Of a DNA stretch of 54,504 nt, positions 36,662 through 46,190 are shown piece by piece; position 1 is the first letter of the stretch; the number at the start of each line of letters is the position of its first letter. Both the position numbers and the translations under genes were made by a program. The stretch comes from CBCYMI01 sp965183855 (GTDB lineage Bacteria > Pseudomonadota > Alphaproteobacteria > Caulobacterales > Maricaulaceae), in the NCBI GenBank assembly GCA_965183855.1, contig CBCYMI010000013.1, positions 1-54,504 of the forward strand, given 5' to 3'. The notes under the pieces were generated by a model that was given only the letters and a program-made list of their open reading frames with translations, was not told where the DNA came from and made no database searches.

Positions 36662-37206
36662 ATATTACACACCTTTCCATACCAGAGGTATATTTAATAG
36701 AACCAAACGTTTTTGATGATGAAAGAGGGTTTTTTTTTGAAAGTTTTAATCAGTCCATTTTTGAAACAAAAACAGGACTGAAGAGACAATTTATACAGGA
36801 TAATCACTCAAAATCACAAAAAGGAGTTTTAAGAGGACTCCATTATCAATTACCGCCTAAGCCACAAGGAAAATTAGTCCGAGTTGTTCAAGGTGAGGTT
36901 TTTGATGTTGCTGTAGATATTAGAAAAAATTCTCCTTTTTTTGGAAAATGGGTTGGTGTGCATCTTTCATCAAAAAACAAGAAACAATTATGGATCCCAG
37001 AAGGGTTTGCTCATGGTTTTTTAACATTGAGTGAAACAGCAGAATTTTTATATAAAACAACAAATTTTTATGCACCAGAATATGAATCTGGTATTCATTG
37101 GAAAGATCCTTTAATTGATATTACATGGCCAGAGATTGGGATGTCTCCTCTCGTTTCAAAGAAAGATCAGATGGCTCCTGGTTTAGAAAAAGCAAGTCTA
37201 TTTTAA
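36658..37206 (+). CDS. rfbC: dTDP-4-dehydrorhamnose 3,5-epimerase
   Basis: Third step of dTDP-L-rhamnose synthesis. Cupin fold with DERGFFFESFNQSIF, QDNHSKSQKGVLRGLHYQ (His base and substrate-binding Arg), GEVFDVAVDIRKNSP, PEGFAHGFL and the YAPEYESGIHWKDP segment with the catalytic Tyr. 182 aa. Completes the pathway B-D-A-C in one run, coupled to rfbA by a 4-base overlap. Confidence 0.97.
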   Translation: MNITHLSIPEVYLIEPNVFDDERGFFFESFNQSIFETKTGLKRQFIQDNHSKSQKGVLRGLHYQLPPKPQGKLVRVVQGEVFDVAVDIRKNSPFFGKWVGVHLSSKNKKQLWIPEGFAHGFLTLSETAEFLYKTTNFYAPEYESGIHWKDPLIDITWPEIGMSPLVSKKDQMAPGLEKASLF

Positions 37207-37896
37207 AAAAAATCAGAAAAGGAAAACCAACATTCAGAATGTCTATTCTATATTCTAAAACCTTAGAGTAAAATTATTACTTCTGAGATAAGGATAACAC
37301 AATCCCTAAAAACATACTCACATAAAATACATTATATAAATGAGATTGAGAAGTTCTGATTACAGGTTAAAAGAGTGTTTAGAAAATATAATGAACTCGT
37401 TTAAAAGTAATTTCCTTTGTTCTTGAAAAAATGTGCGTTTGAATCTCGTTATAGAATAGTCAAACAACACCTAAAACAACTCACGGTACAGGCTGCACTT
37501 TATCTTCTGCTTGTGCAGCAGGTCTTTCCTTGGGTTTATCTCTTAGCCAAGCCGTTGAGCAAGCACATTCCTATGTATTTCAAGCAATAAAGTCAGCAAA
37601 AAATTTAGGAAAAGGGCACGGTCCTCTTAATCATAATTTTAGCTTAAAGCCTGATATCAGACGATAAAAGAAATGAGCCGATTAGAGGGGTTTGAGGCTT
37701 ATCTCATTCCTGAAAGCTTCTATCATTGCATTATTTGTTTGTTCAACAAGAGGGATTAAAAAGAAAACCCTTAAGTTTTGATAGACTTCTTTTCTTCTTC
37801 TTTATTTAGAACATATATCTGATCTGTTTTCTAAGACAAGGTATAAAAACTAAAGCTGGAATAGTATTGACAGAAAACACTCAGAAATAAAAGATC
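37207..37896. other. Spacer between rfbC and the TpsB gene, containing the thiD relic
   Basis: Apart from the thiD fragment (37470-37666) nothing is recognised. The last 230 bp include a short plus-strand frame MSRLEGFEAYLIPESFYH near 37673 that ends after 29 codons and may be part of the same decayed region. Confidence 0.5.
37470..37666 (+). pseudogene. thiD: 3' fragment of a second thiD gene
   Basis: The plus strand from 37470 to the stop near 37664 reads PKTTHGTGCTLSSACAAGL, then GLSLSQAVEQAHSYV and NLGKGHGPLNHNF. This is the conserved C-terminal third of ThiD, including the HGTGC anion hole and the GHGPLNH end. The frame is closed by TAG at 37452-37454. A few possible ThiD residues (FESRYRI) appear in another frame just before, and the rest is absent. 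No start or ribosome binding site, so it is a dead relic. It lies on the opposite strand to thiD at the left edge. Confidence 0.85.
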
Positions 37897-39714
37897 CTAA
37901 AAATCATATCCAAGCTGGAAAATAAACCGTGGGTTCTTCCCATTACCATAAAGCGGAACATCTATCTTGCGACTTAAAGGAAAGGCAAGCGCAAGACTGG
38001 CTGAAAAGCCAAGATCATGACGAAACTTTAAACCAAATCCTGCCGAAGAGGCCTCATCCTCTGCTTTGTCTTTATCAAGATCCCAAACATGACCAACATC
38101 ATAATATACAAACGGAATAAAAGAAGTATTTAGATAATTTGGTATGGAGCTATAGCGAACTTCAAAAAGACCTGCAATCCCAATATCTCCTGTTAGTTCT
38201 GATGGATCATAAGCGCGTCCTAATCGTTCTCCTCCATAACTAAATTCTTCAGAAGAAAAAAGTGGATCTGTAGAAATCTGTCCTGAAACATATATAACCC
38301 CTGTAAATCCAAACCCTAAACTCTGATATCTGGTATAGGTTCCTGAAAAATGAGTGAAATCAGGGTCTACTTCCTGTCTTGAGAGATTTAAATCTCCTGA
38401 TTTACTAGAACCCAATATATTAAGACCTTTCGAAACACGAAGATTTAAAAGCGTATATCCTTGCCAGGAATCAACACTCTCATAAGACATTCCTGCACGT
38501 AATACACGGATTCTATCTCGAGTTAGGGCAATCGAGTTTAACAAATCACTATTACTATTCTTACCTTCCAGTAAAACATTAAAAGATAAATTTTCATTCC
38601 GTTGACGAATAAGTTGATAGCTTATTCCTGCACTTGCCGTATAAGCATCACTTTTAATCTCATTCGGTTTAAGGGTATATCCAGGCTCTGCATGTACATA
38701 ACTTGCAGATACGTTCAAATTTAACCCTGGAAATAAAACAGGAATTTGCTGATGTAATGAAAAGCTTTGTAATTCATCTGTTGGCATGGAAGCAGAGACA
38801 GAAAAGCGGGTCTGTTGATAGGGAATAAGACGACCTAAATACCCAAAACTTGCCTGATAGGGACCTAAAAACTTAGAACCAAAATTATCAAAAGTAACAA
38901 ACCCACTATGGGAAGAGCCATCCTCTTTCTTGCGAATAACCAAATTAACACTTCCTGATTGCTCTGTAAATTGAGTGGCTTCTGCTATCCCTGTAATGGA
39001 AACACCTGGAAGATCATTTAATCTAAGCAAAAAACTCTCTACCTCTTTGGAGGTAACAGGCATTTTGGAAGTTAATGAATGAACCAAAGATTTAACAATT
39101 CGGTTCTTATGAAGAAAAGGCAAAAGCTTAACTTCACTAATATGTCCTTCAATAATATTAACACGAACTCGACCCGCTTCTATTTCCTGCTCCGGAAGAT
39201 AAGCCCGAGATAAAAAATAATCCTCAGACTGATATCTCTGAGTAATCTTTTCCGTGATATACCACAATTCAGATAATGAAATCTCTTGATTTAAATAAGG
39301 AGAATAATATTGTTGTAATGTCTCATTTGAATAAAGCGTGTTGCCTTCTATCTCTACCCCCCTTAAGATAAATCTAATGTTCTCTGCTCCTTCAGGGGGT
39401 GCTTGAAGACGTGGATTACTACGAATAAACTTCTTTTCTGGCTGAAAAGGTCGGTCTGGAAATTCCTTGTCTGGATTAATTCGACCTGCATCTATAGAGC
39501 CTGGAAGCTTGGGATTGGATTGCTGCGCGTGAGAAATAAAAACAAGGCTCAATGAAAAACCAATCAAACAGAAAATTAAAAAAACAATACGAGCATTAAA
39601 GAAAGGAGTAAACCAATGAAATCGAAAAACCTGAAAATATCTTCTGTCTTCTTGATTGGATAAATGCGTGCGGGCTGTGAAAGCAATTGCATTTTTATAT
39701 AATTTATGGTTCAT
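37897..39714 (-). CDS. TpsB-type outer-membrane transporter (ShlB/FhaC/HecB family)
   Basis: Two-partner secretion pore that exports a large TpsA protein. The 605 aa from ATG 39714 (GAGGAGAG just upstream; ATG 39738 is unlikely) start with an unusually long N-region and signal core (RIVFLIFCLIGFSLSLVFISHAQQ). A proline-rich stretch follows, then POTRA domains (FILRGVEIEGNTLYS ... LSRAYLPEQEIEAGRVRVNIIEG), and from about residue 270 a 16-strand barrel ending in Phe (FQLGYDF). The barrel tip motif appears as GGERLGRAYDPSELTGD where FhaC has VRGY. No TpsA gene is adjacent, so it is an orphan in this window. Barrel residues look intact. Confidence 0.9.
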   Translation of the reverse strand: MNHKLYKNAIAFTARTHLSNQEDRRYFQVFRFHWFTPFFNARIVFLIFCLIGFSLSLVFISHAQQSNPKLPGSIDAGRINPDKEFPDRPFQPEKKFIRSNPRLQAPPEGAENIRFILRGVEIEGNTLYSNETLQQYYSPYLNQEISLSELWYITEKITQRYQSEDYFLSRAYLPEQEIEAGRVRVNIIEGHISEVKLLPFLHKNRIVKSLVHSLTSKMPVTSKEVESFLLRLNDLPGVSITGIAEATQFTEQSGSVNLVIRKKEDGSSHSGFVTFDNFGSKFLGPYQASFGYLGRLIPYQQTRFSVSASMPTDELQSFSLHQQIPVLFPGLNLNVSASYVHAEPGYTLKPNEIKSDAYTASAGISYQLIRQRNENLSFNVLLEGKNSNSDLLNSIALTRDRIRVLRAGMSYESVDSWQGYTLLNLRVSKGLNILGSSKSGDLNLSRQEVDPDFTHFSGTYTRYQSLGFGFTGVIYVSGQISTDPLFSSEEFSYGGERLGRAYDPSELTGDIGIAGLFEVRYSSIPNYLNTSFIPFVYYDVGHVWDLDKDKAEDEASSAGFGLKFRHDLGFSASLALAFPLSRKIDVPLYGNGKNPRFIFQLGYDF

Positions 39715-40185
39715 GTGACTCTCCTCTACATAATCCATCCTGTGATACCCTCAAAGCATGGTAATATTTTATCAATATAGAATTGTATTTATCTTTTCTA
39801 GTGAATCATTCCATATAATTCATCAATTATTTTGTAATTGGTGTGTTCAGTATTTTACAGTCTGAAAACAATACCTTAATGTGCTTATATGAAAATATTA
39901 TTACCGAAGGATTAATGTAGAGGCATATTTTTAAGTTTCCTTTAAACATGTTCTCGTTTCCAAACAAGAGAAAAACTCCAATCAACACATGCTTTCAATT
40001 ATGCATCTACCCTATAGAAAAAGATTTAAATAAAAAAATAGACAATTTGAGAATAGAGATTAGACTAATTAAAAGATGAAAATAAACTCTAATGGAATAA
40101 ACTTCCAAAAAATAAACATGGAGAGAGAGAAAATCCAAAAAATAAAACTATCTGAATGTCTAACCATTACTGTCAATCAGCTAAC
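39715..40185. other. Spacer upstream of the TpsB gene
   Basis: AT-rich, stops in all frames, no protein or RNA recognised. Must hold the TpsB promoter on the minus strand. No large TpsA-like or haemagglutinin repeat sequence is present. Confidence 0.5.
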
Positions 40186-40893
40186 TAATATTAGCATCAA
40201 TATTAATATGATGATTTTTGTTATCAATAACTAAATCAATGCTATCTGTAAAAATGTGTATAGGAAGCTTTTTTGTACCAATCCTTTCTATAGTGTAAAT
40301 ATTATTAATGTGATATGACCATTCATTGCCTTCATTTTGTCCCTGTTTGAGTAAGGAAATAAGGTATTTTCTAAAGATTATCTAATAATATTTTGTACGC
40401 ATAACCTTATGAAATCTCCCACATATCCCATTGTTTTTCTTTAGGTTTAGAAGGATCTATTATCCCCAACATATAAATATAATGGGTAGGGATAAGAGTC
40501 TCTCCCTTAACTTCAATATTTCATACTTTTATCTATAAGCATTCTAAATAGGAGTAATATTCATTAAATAGTACAGATTGCCTACCCAATGAGAGGATTT
40601 ATTGCTCTTATCGCTATCTTTTTGATATATGGATTGAAGAATAGCAATCCTAACATATCTACCATTAATATGCTTTATCAACTCTCTTGATATTATGAAC
40701 ATAAATCCTGGCTGCCAGAACAACCCGAATGGTAAGTTTTAATATTTTAAAGTTATAATGCTCTTTTTGAAAGAATTAATAAGCTATTTATCTGTTTTTT
40801 GGTTAAAGGACTGTTTTGAATCCAGATATTATTCAGATAGGTATAGAAAACATAATTGATGTAAAAGTACAACACAACTGAAAAATATATCAT
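40186..40893 (-). pseudogene. Decayed gene of unknown family
   Basis: The minus strand shows protein-like sequence across shifting frames. From ATG 40893: MIYFSVVLYFYINYVFYTY, then SPLTKKQINSLLILSKRAL and a stop. In the next frame follow NLPFGLFWQPGFMFIISREL, HINGRYVRIAILQSIYQK and SSHWVGNLYYLMNITPI with a stop. After another shift come GETLIPTHYIYMLGII and KEKQWDMWEIS with a stop, and finally HINNIYTIERIGTKKL and LVIDNKNHHINIDANIS to a stop near 40187. At least three frameshifts and three stops. About 235 residues originally. Not recognised; low-complexity AT bias alone would not give the Trp, Gly, Pro and His content. Confidence 0.55.
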
Positions 40894-41004
40894 AAAGCTG
40901 AATAATAAATATTTTTTATTCGTAAAAAAATATGAATCATGACTATACTATTTTAATATAGTTTTTATAAAAATCTAAATAAAGTTATTAAAAAGGTATA
41001 AAAC

Positions 41005-41679
41005 ATGAACATAAAGTCTATTATCTTATCTACTGTCTTTTCAATTAGCTCTATATCCTTTATGACGAATGCACTGGCAGAACAAAAAAATTATTATATT
41101 TCTGGCGGTTTGGGAGCTTCAATTATAGATGATATAAAAGCAAAATATAGTGATTCAGAAAAAAACAAAATAAATGCAAACTATTCTACAGATACGGCTT
41201 TTACTGCAGCTATTGAAGTTGGTGTTAAAGATATTTATGTTGAGGGATTACGCCTTGGTCTTTCCTATGATTATATAAAAGTTAAAGGAGATGTTTCCTC
41301 GATTACTGGGAATGTTGGTGGAGAAACAATTTCAGAGGGAGTAATCAATGCAATTAAAAAAAGCGAAGCAGCTTCCCTAGATAAAAATCAAGGATTGCTT
41401 TTGGCAAACATCTATTATGATTTTACTGTTGACTTTCCTATTAAGCCTTATTTAGGCGTTGGTCTTGGGATAACAACGCAAGGGACAGATTTTGCCTGGG
41501 CAATCATTGCTGGAGCAGATTACTGGATCTCTGATCAACTATCTATAGGATTAAAATATAAATTCTATGAGGTTGGTATTGATGACGAGGATCTTAATCT
41601 TAACTCTTTTAAAGCAAATATTTCTTTTGATGATTCAAAAACACATTCTTTATTGTTGAATTTATCTTATCATTTCTAG
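41005..41679 (+). CDS. Outer-membrane beta-barrel protein (opacity/surface-antigen type)
   Basis: 224 aa with a clear signal peptide (MNIKSIILSTVFSISSISFMTNALA, cleavage before EQ) and alternating beta-strand pattern, ending in Phe as expected for BAM-assembled barrels (LLLNLSYHF). The stretch KPYLGVGLGITTQGTDFAWAIIAGADYWISDQLSIGLKYKF resembles the eight-stranded OmpA/Opa-like and P44/Msp2 surface antigens. Charged loops (residues about 35-50 and 95-120) would be exposed. Function unknown; adhesion or host contact is only a guess. Followed by an intrinsic terminator; monocistronic. Confidence 0.8.
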   Translation: MNIKSIILSTVFSISSISFMTNALAEQKNYYISGGLGASIIDDIKAKYSDSEKNKINANYSTDTAFTAAIEVGVKDIYVEGLRLGLSYDYIKVKGDVSSITGNVGGETISEGVINAIKKSEAASLDKNQGLLLANIYYDFTVDFPIKPYLGVGLGITTQGTDFAWAIIAGADYWISDQLSIGLKYKFYEVGIDDEDLNLNSFKANISFDDSKTHSLLLNLSYHF

Positions 41680-41702
41680 GATAAAATAGATTTCCTTAGA
41701 TT

Positions 41703-41757
41703 AAAAAGCCATGGAAACTTGATAGAAAATCATTTTTCTATGGTTTTTTCTTTTTTA
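41703..41757 (+). terminator. Intrinsic terminator of the outer-membrane protein gene
   Basis: AAAAAGCCATGGAAA (41703-41717) pairs with TTTCTATGGTTTTTT (41735-41749), with two wobble pairs, and is followed by a further T-rich tail to 41756. It lies 24 bases past the stop. Confidence 0.65.
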
Positions 41758-41969
41758 GAAAAGCAGATTAAAAAAAACAACTAACTTTTTTACAACATTT
41801 AATTTCAGGATCTCTATGATGGATTTGTTTTTCAGAATTTGTATTTATTCTAAAAAACAAATTTATAAAAATAGATTGCTAAGTAAACAATTCCTGCTTT
41901 TGCTTAAAAAAGAAAGCCATAATATAAAAGACAGGGTTATAGATATTTTATAAGTGTAATATGAATGCC

Positions 41970-43259
41970 TTAATCTTCAAAAGGATCTTTGATCAAAATA
42001 ACATCTTCTCTTTCAGGACTTGTGGATATCATTGAGATTGGAACTGAGATTAATTCTTCAATTCGACGAATATATTTAATAGCTTCGGAAGGAAGCTCAT
42101 TCCAGGAACGAACTTTGCGAGTTGATCGTTTCCAGCCATTAAAAACTTCATAAATAGGTTCAACATTCAATTGATCGCTAAGATTGGCAGGTAATCGATC
42201 CAATATTTTGTCCCCAAGACGATAGGATGTACAGATTTTTAATGTTTCAAATTGATCAAGAACATCCAGTTTTGTAAGTACAATACCATCTACTCCACCA
42301 ATCATCAGAGCCTGCCTTACCGAAACCGAATCAAGCCAACCGCAACGGCGCACTCGCCCTGTTACAGTGCCAAATTCACGCCCTTGCTTGCCAAGCTGTT
42401 CTCCTGTTTTATCTTTTAATTCTGTTGGAAAAGGTCCTTCTCCAACACGCGTTGAATATGCTTTAACAATGCCAAGAATATAATTTAACATATGTGGGCT
42501 GATGCCACACCCTGTTGCAGCTTGTCCAGCCAATGTATTGGAAGAAGTTACATAGGGATAAGTTCCATGATCTACGTCTAAAAGTGTTCCCTGTGCACCT
42601 TCAAACAGGATTTTTTTTCCTGAACGTTCTGCTTGATTAAGAACATGCCAGACAGGACCTATAAAAGGTATGACTTTATCCGAGATTTCTTTTATATGTG
42701 TAATCAGTTTTTCTTTATTGATGATGGGGCGTTGATAACCTCTTCTAAGAGCATTATGGTGATCTATTAAGTCATCAATTCTTTGCTGAAAGACCATTTC
42801 ATCTTTAAGATCACATAATCGTAGAGCTCTTCTTGCAACCTTATCTTCATAGGCAGGTCCTATTCCTCTTCGTGTTGTTCCAATTTTCATACTATCATCC
42901 CGGTTCTCACGCAAGGCATCAAGCTCGGAATGTAAGGGTAAAATCAGAGGGCAGGTCTCATCAAGGACAAGATTTTCAGGTGTAATCTTAATTCCTTGTG
43001 CATTTAATGTATCTATTTCCTGTAGAAGTGCCCATGGGTCTAACACAACTCCTGAGCCAATGACAGAAAGCTTCCCTCTAACAACTCCTGAAGGTAATAG
43101 GCTAAGTTTGTATGTTTTTCCATGAACAACCAGAGTATGACCTGCATTATGCCCTCCCTGAAATCTGGCAACACAATCAGCTCTATGAGATAGCCAATCG
43201 ACAATTTTACCTTTTCCTTCATCACCCCATTGGGCTCCTGTGACTACCACATTGGCCAT
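41970..43259 (-). CDS. purA: Adenylosuccinate synthetase
   Basis: First committed step from IMP to AMP. GAQWGDEGKGKIVDWLS (8-24) is the GTP-binding loop. GGHNAGHTLVV, GTTRRGIGPAYEDK, FEGAQGTLLDVDHGTYPYVTSSN, GRVRRCGWLD and LTKLDVLD are all present. 429 aa, normal length. AAGGAG precedes the ATG. Downstream of serC on the same strand after 249 bp; in related genomes serA (and often hisZ) lie between them. Confidence 0.98.
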   Translation of the reverse strand: MANVVVTGAQWGDEGKGKIVDWLSHRADCVARFQGGHNAGHTLVVHGKTYKLSLLPSGVVRGKLSVIGSGVVLDPWALLQEIDTLNAQGIKITPENLVLDETCPLILPLHSELDALRENRDDSMKIGTTRRGIGPAYEDKVARRALRLCDLKDEMVFQQRIDDLIDHHNALRRGYQRPIINKEKLITHIKEISDKVIPFIGPVWHVLNQAERSGKKILFEGAQGTLLDVDHGTYPYVTSSNTLAGQAATGCGISPHMLNYILGIVKAYSTRVGEGPFPTELKDKTGEQLGKQGREFGTVTGRVRRCGWLDSVSVRQALMIGGVDGIVLTKLDVLDQFETLKICTSYRLGDKILDRLPANLSDQLNVEPIYEVFNGWKRSTRKVRSWNELPSEAIKYIRRIEELISVPISMISTSPEREDVILIKDPFED

Positions 43260-43508
43260 TGTTTGCTCCTTATTTATTACAATTCAAGAATATAAATTTT
43301 CCTTGTTTATGATGACGTACAGCAATAATATACTCATAAAATCAGTCAATGATTTTATTATCGCATCTTCAGTTTGTTCTAAATTCTTTTTCTTACAAAC
43401 ATTATAATGATTTAATTGAAATCCCAAAATAATATCTGTTTTTTATCTTGTTTTCAGTGTAGATTAATATAGAAAATATTTCCTAAAATCAGACTTATGA
43501 CTTTTATT

Positions 43509-44669
43509 TTATAACTTTAAATCCTGCATTGTTTGTTGATAAGCCCAGTCTAACCAAGGTAATAAAGAGTTAAGATCATTGATTTCAACTGTTCCTCCAC
43601 ACCAAATCCTAAAACTAGCGGGTGCAGATCTATGATTTGCAATATCATAAGCGATGTTTTTTTGGGATAATAACTCTGTCATATGTGTGATATATGCTTT
43701 GTGCAATCTGGGTTCTAATTCTGAGTCCGTGATTTTAAAACAAACTCCTGTATTCGACCTAAACTCTGGATAGGGGCATAAATGCTCAACCCATCCTGTT
43801 TTAAGAATCCAGTTATCCAATAAAGATTGATTTGTGTTTGCACGATGAGTCATTGCAGTTAAGCCACCCATTTCTTTTACCTGGTTCAAAATTTGTATCA
43901 AGTCTTCAATACATAATAATGAAGGAGTATTTAATGTATGCCCATGAAAAAGTTCAGGGATAATTCCATTTTCATTTTTAATTCTCATAATTTTTGGAAT
44001 AGGCCAGCTAGGACTATACTGTTTTAATCGTTCTAACGCTTTTGGAGATAAAATTAACATTCCATGAGCGGCTTCTCCTCCTAAAACTTTTTGCCATGAA
44101 AAAGTAATTGCATCGAGTTTTTGCCAATCGAGAAATTGAGCAAAAACAGCAGAAGTTGCATCGCAAATAATTAAACCCTCATGATTTTGGTTTATAAAGT
44201 CAGCGTTTGGAACACGAACGCCAGATGTTGTTCCATTCCAGGTAAAAATGAAATCCCTTTTTGTTGATATCTGAGATAAATCTGGTAAATAGCCATAATC
44301 AGCTTTAAAGATACGGACATCTTTTAGGAGAAGCTCTTTTTTAATATCATAAATCCAGTCATATCCAAAATTCTCCCATGCAGCAATATCCACTCCTAAA
44401 GGACCGATTAGATTCCATATAGCCGTTTCAATAGCACCCGTATCAGATCCTGGAATTAATATAAGTTTATAATCTTTTGGCAGTTCTAAAAGCTGAACCG
44501 TTAGATCCAGTATGGTTTTGATTTTTTCTTTTCCAGTTAAAGATCGATGAGAACGACCAAGAGCGGCTTGCTTTAAACTTTCCAGAGTCCAGGTTGAAAA
44601 CTTTTTAACAGGACCAGAGGAAAATCTTGGATCTTTTGGTTTTACATCAGGTAATTTAATATGCTTCAT
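43509..44669 (-). CDS. serC: Phosphoserine aminotransferase (alphaproteobacterial type)
   Basis: PLP enzyme converting 3-phosphohydroxypyruvate to phosphoserine, and 4-phosphohydroxythreonine precursor in PLP synthesis. The 386 aa start KLPDVKPKDPRFSSGPVKK (family N-terminus), with PGSDTGAIETAIWNLIG, FTWNGTTSGVRVPN, and FSWQKVLGGEAAHGML carrying the PLP Lys. HTLNTPSLLCIEDL and FRIWCGGTVE close the protein. serA, its usual neighbour, is absent from the window, so the source of its substrate is not shown here. Confidence 0.97.
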   Translation of the reverse strand: MKHIKLPDVKPKDPRFSSGPVKKFSTWTLESLKQAALGRSHRSLTGKEKIKTILDLTVQLLELPKDYKLILIPGSDTGAIETAIWNLIGPLGVDIAAWENFGYDWIYDIKKELLLKDVRIFKADYGYLPDLSQISTKRDFIFTWNGTTSGVRVPNADFINQNHEGLIICDATSAVFAQFLDWQKLDAITFSWQKVLGGEAAHGMLILSPKALERLKQYSPSWPIPKIMRIKNENGIIPELFHGHTLNTPSLLCIEDLIQILNQVKEMGGLTAMTHRANTNQSLLDNWILKTGWVEHLCPYPEFRSNTGVCFKITDSELEPRLHKAYITHMTELLSQKNIAYDIANHRSAPASFRIWCGGTVEINDLNSLLPWLDWAYQQTMQDLKL

Positions 44670-44867
44670 TATCGTATGGTTTCAAAATTTTTTATTTACT
44701 AAGACTTATTTAATGCTATACCCAATAATAGGTGTTATTCAATGATTTATTTGTGGATTTGGTATCAAAAAATAATCTTTATGTAAAAACATTAGAAATA
44801 TCTTAAAGCATTCAAAAGATAATATTTATTTCTATAAACTGTTTCAGGTATATTAAAAGAGCGCAGA

Positions 44868-45866
44868 GTGTCAAAGAAAAAATTCAGACAAAACAAGATT
44901 CAAAAACCAGTTTCTGTCAATCAATCTGCTTTTTTGGTTGATGATCAGGTTAAGAAGTCAGAACATAGGCCAAAATTTACATTTACCAATATTATTATGC
45001 TATTCTCACTACCACTCATTTGGGGAATAGCCTTTATGTTTATTAGTATTAGTGTCGAGGTGTTACCACCTTTATGGATTGTGTTATCAAGACTTGTTAT
45101 TGGAAGTATTGTTTTGATGGTGTACATATATTCAAGAGGAAGAAAATTGCCTAAAATATTTCCAAAGCCAGATCCGATCTGGTTCTTTGGTCTTTTGGTT
45201 GGTTTTTTTGGAATCTTCTTTCCATTTTTTTTATTGAGTAGTGCACAATTGACACTTGATTCAAGTCTGACAGCCATTTATATGTCCGTTATGCCGTTAT
45301 TTACCATTTTATTCGCACATTTTTTTGCAAATGAATATTTAACGATACGTAAAATATTTGCGCTCATAATTGGATTTATTGGTGTCTTGATTTTATTTGG
45401 ACCAACGGCAATAAAACAACTCCATTCCGCAGATTTCCTCGCGCATTTCTTAGCTCTATTTGCTGCGATTAGTTATGCTTCCGCAGCAATTATAATGTCT
45501 CGTGCTCCTAAACAAAGCTCTCCTTCTGTGTTTGCAACATGTTGTTTGATTTGTGCGACATTAATTAGTATTATTGCGAGTATAACGAAGGGAATCCCAG
45601 ACTTTTCATCTGTAAATTTAAAAATTATTTTTTCTCTTCTGTTTTTAGGTATTTTTTCAACAGCTATTGGAACTATTTTTTATATTCGGGTGATTCAGAA
45701 TCTAGGACCGAGTATTGTGGCAATGACAAATTATCTGACACCAATAGTTGCAATTTTGTCAGGTATTTTATTTTTAAATGAAAAATTATCTCTTTATCTC
45801 TATATTGCTTTCGTTACAATTCTGGCAGCAGTTTATATAAGCAGGTCGTCTCCTAAGAGAAAATAA
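44868..45866 (+). CDS. EamA/DMT-superfamily transporter
   Basis: 332-aa inner-membrane protein with about ten TM segments arranged as two EamA repeats: repeat 1 about 38-175 (IIMLFSLPLIWGIAFMFISISVEVLPPLWIVLSRL...), repeat 2 about 185-325 (FLALFAAISYASAAIIMSRAPKQSS ... IVAMTNYLTPIVAILSGILFLNEKLS). The PLxxxxxxxxFLNE pattern near the end is typical. The first 35 residues are basic and cytoplasmic. Start is GTG with AAAGAG upstream. Exported metabolite unknown. Divergent from serC. Confidence 0.92.
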   Translation: MSKKKFRQNKIQKPVSVNQSAFLVDDQVKKSEHRPKFTFTNIIMLFSLPLIWGIAFMFISISVEVLPPLWIVLSRLVIGSIVLMVYIYSRGRKLPKIFPKPDPIWFFGLLVGFFGIFFPFFLLSSAQLTLDSSLTAIYMSVMPLFTILFAHFFANEYLTIRKIFALIIGFIGVLILFGPTAIKQLHSADFLAHFLALFAAISYASAAIIMSRAPKQSSPSVFATCCLICATLISIIASITKGIPDFSSVNLKIIFSLLFLGIFSTAIGTIFYIRVIQNLGPSIVAMTNYLTPIVAILSGILFLNEKLSLYLYIAFVTILAAVYISRSSPKRK

Positions 45867-46190
45867 TATCTTAATTATCGTATGAAAATTGTAAAAAACA
45901 ACGATATTATCTTCTATTTTAAGAGCAATATTTAAATATTGATTGATATTGTTTTTAAAGATACAAAATAATAAAGCGTTTTTAAATTAGTGATTTACCT
46001 TTCGATCTAATTATTATTTTTTAATATCATATCCAGTATTTCCAACTTTAGCTCTGACAGGCTATTGAAGTTTTGAAAACAATCTGACAATAGTGAGAAA
46101 CGAATAGAAAATGAAAGAAAATACATTAACCAGAAGAATCAAAAATAGTTCAGAAAAAAGTTAATAATAAATACTATAAATAGGTTTTAT
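45867..46190. other. Spacer upstream of ahcY
   Basis: 324 bp, AT-rich, no gene supported. It holds the ahcY leader. No recognisable SAH or SAM riboswitch was identified by eye. A 17-codon frame starting at 46111 (MKENTLTRRIKNSSEKS) lies just ahead of ahcY but has no ribosome binding site. Confidence 0.45.

Noticed and set aside
46111..46164. 17-codon frame just upstream of ahcY as a regulatory leader peptide
   Set aside because: No Shine-Dalgarno, no attenuator hairpins, and AT-rich leaders often contain such frames.
45867..46190. Possible SAH riboswitch ahead of ahcY
   Set aside because: None of the conserved GC-rich core expected for that class can be read in this AT-rich leader.
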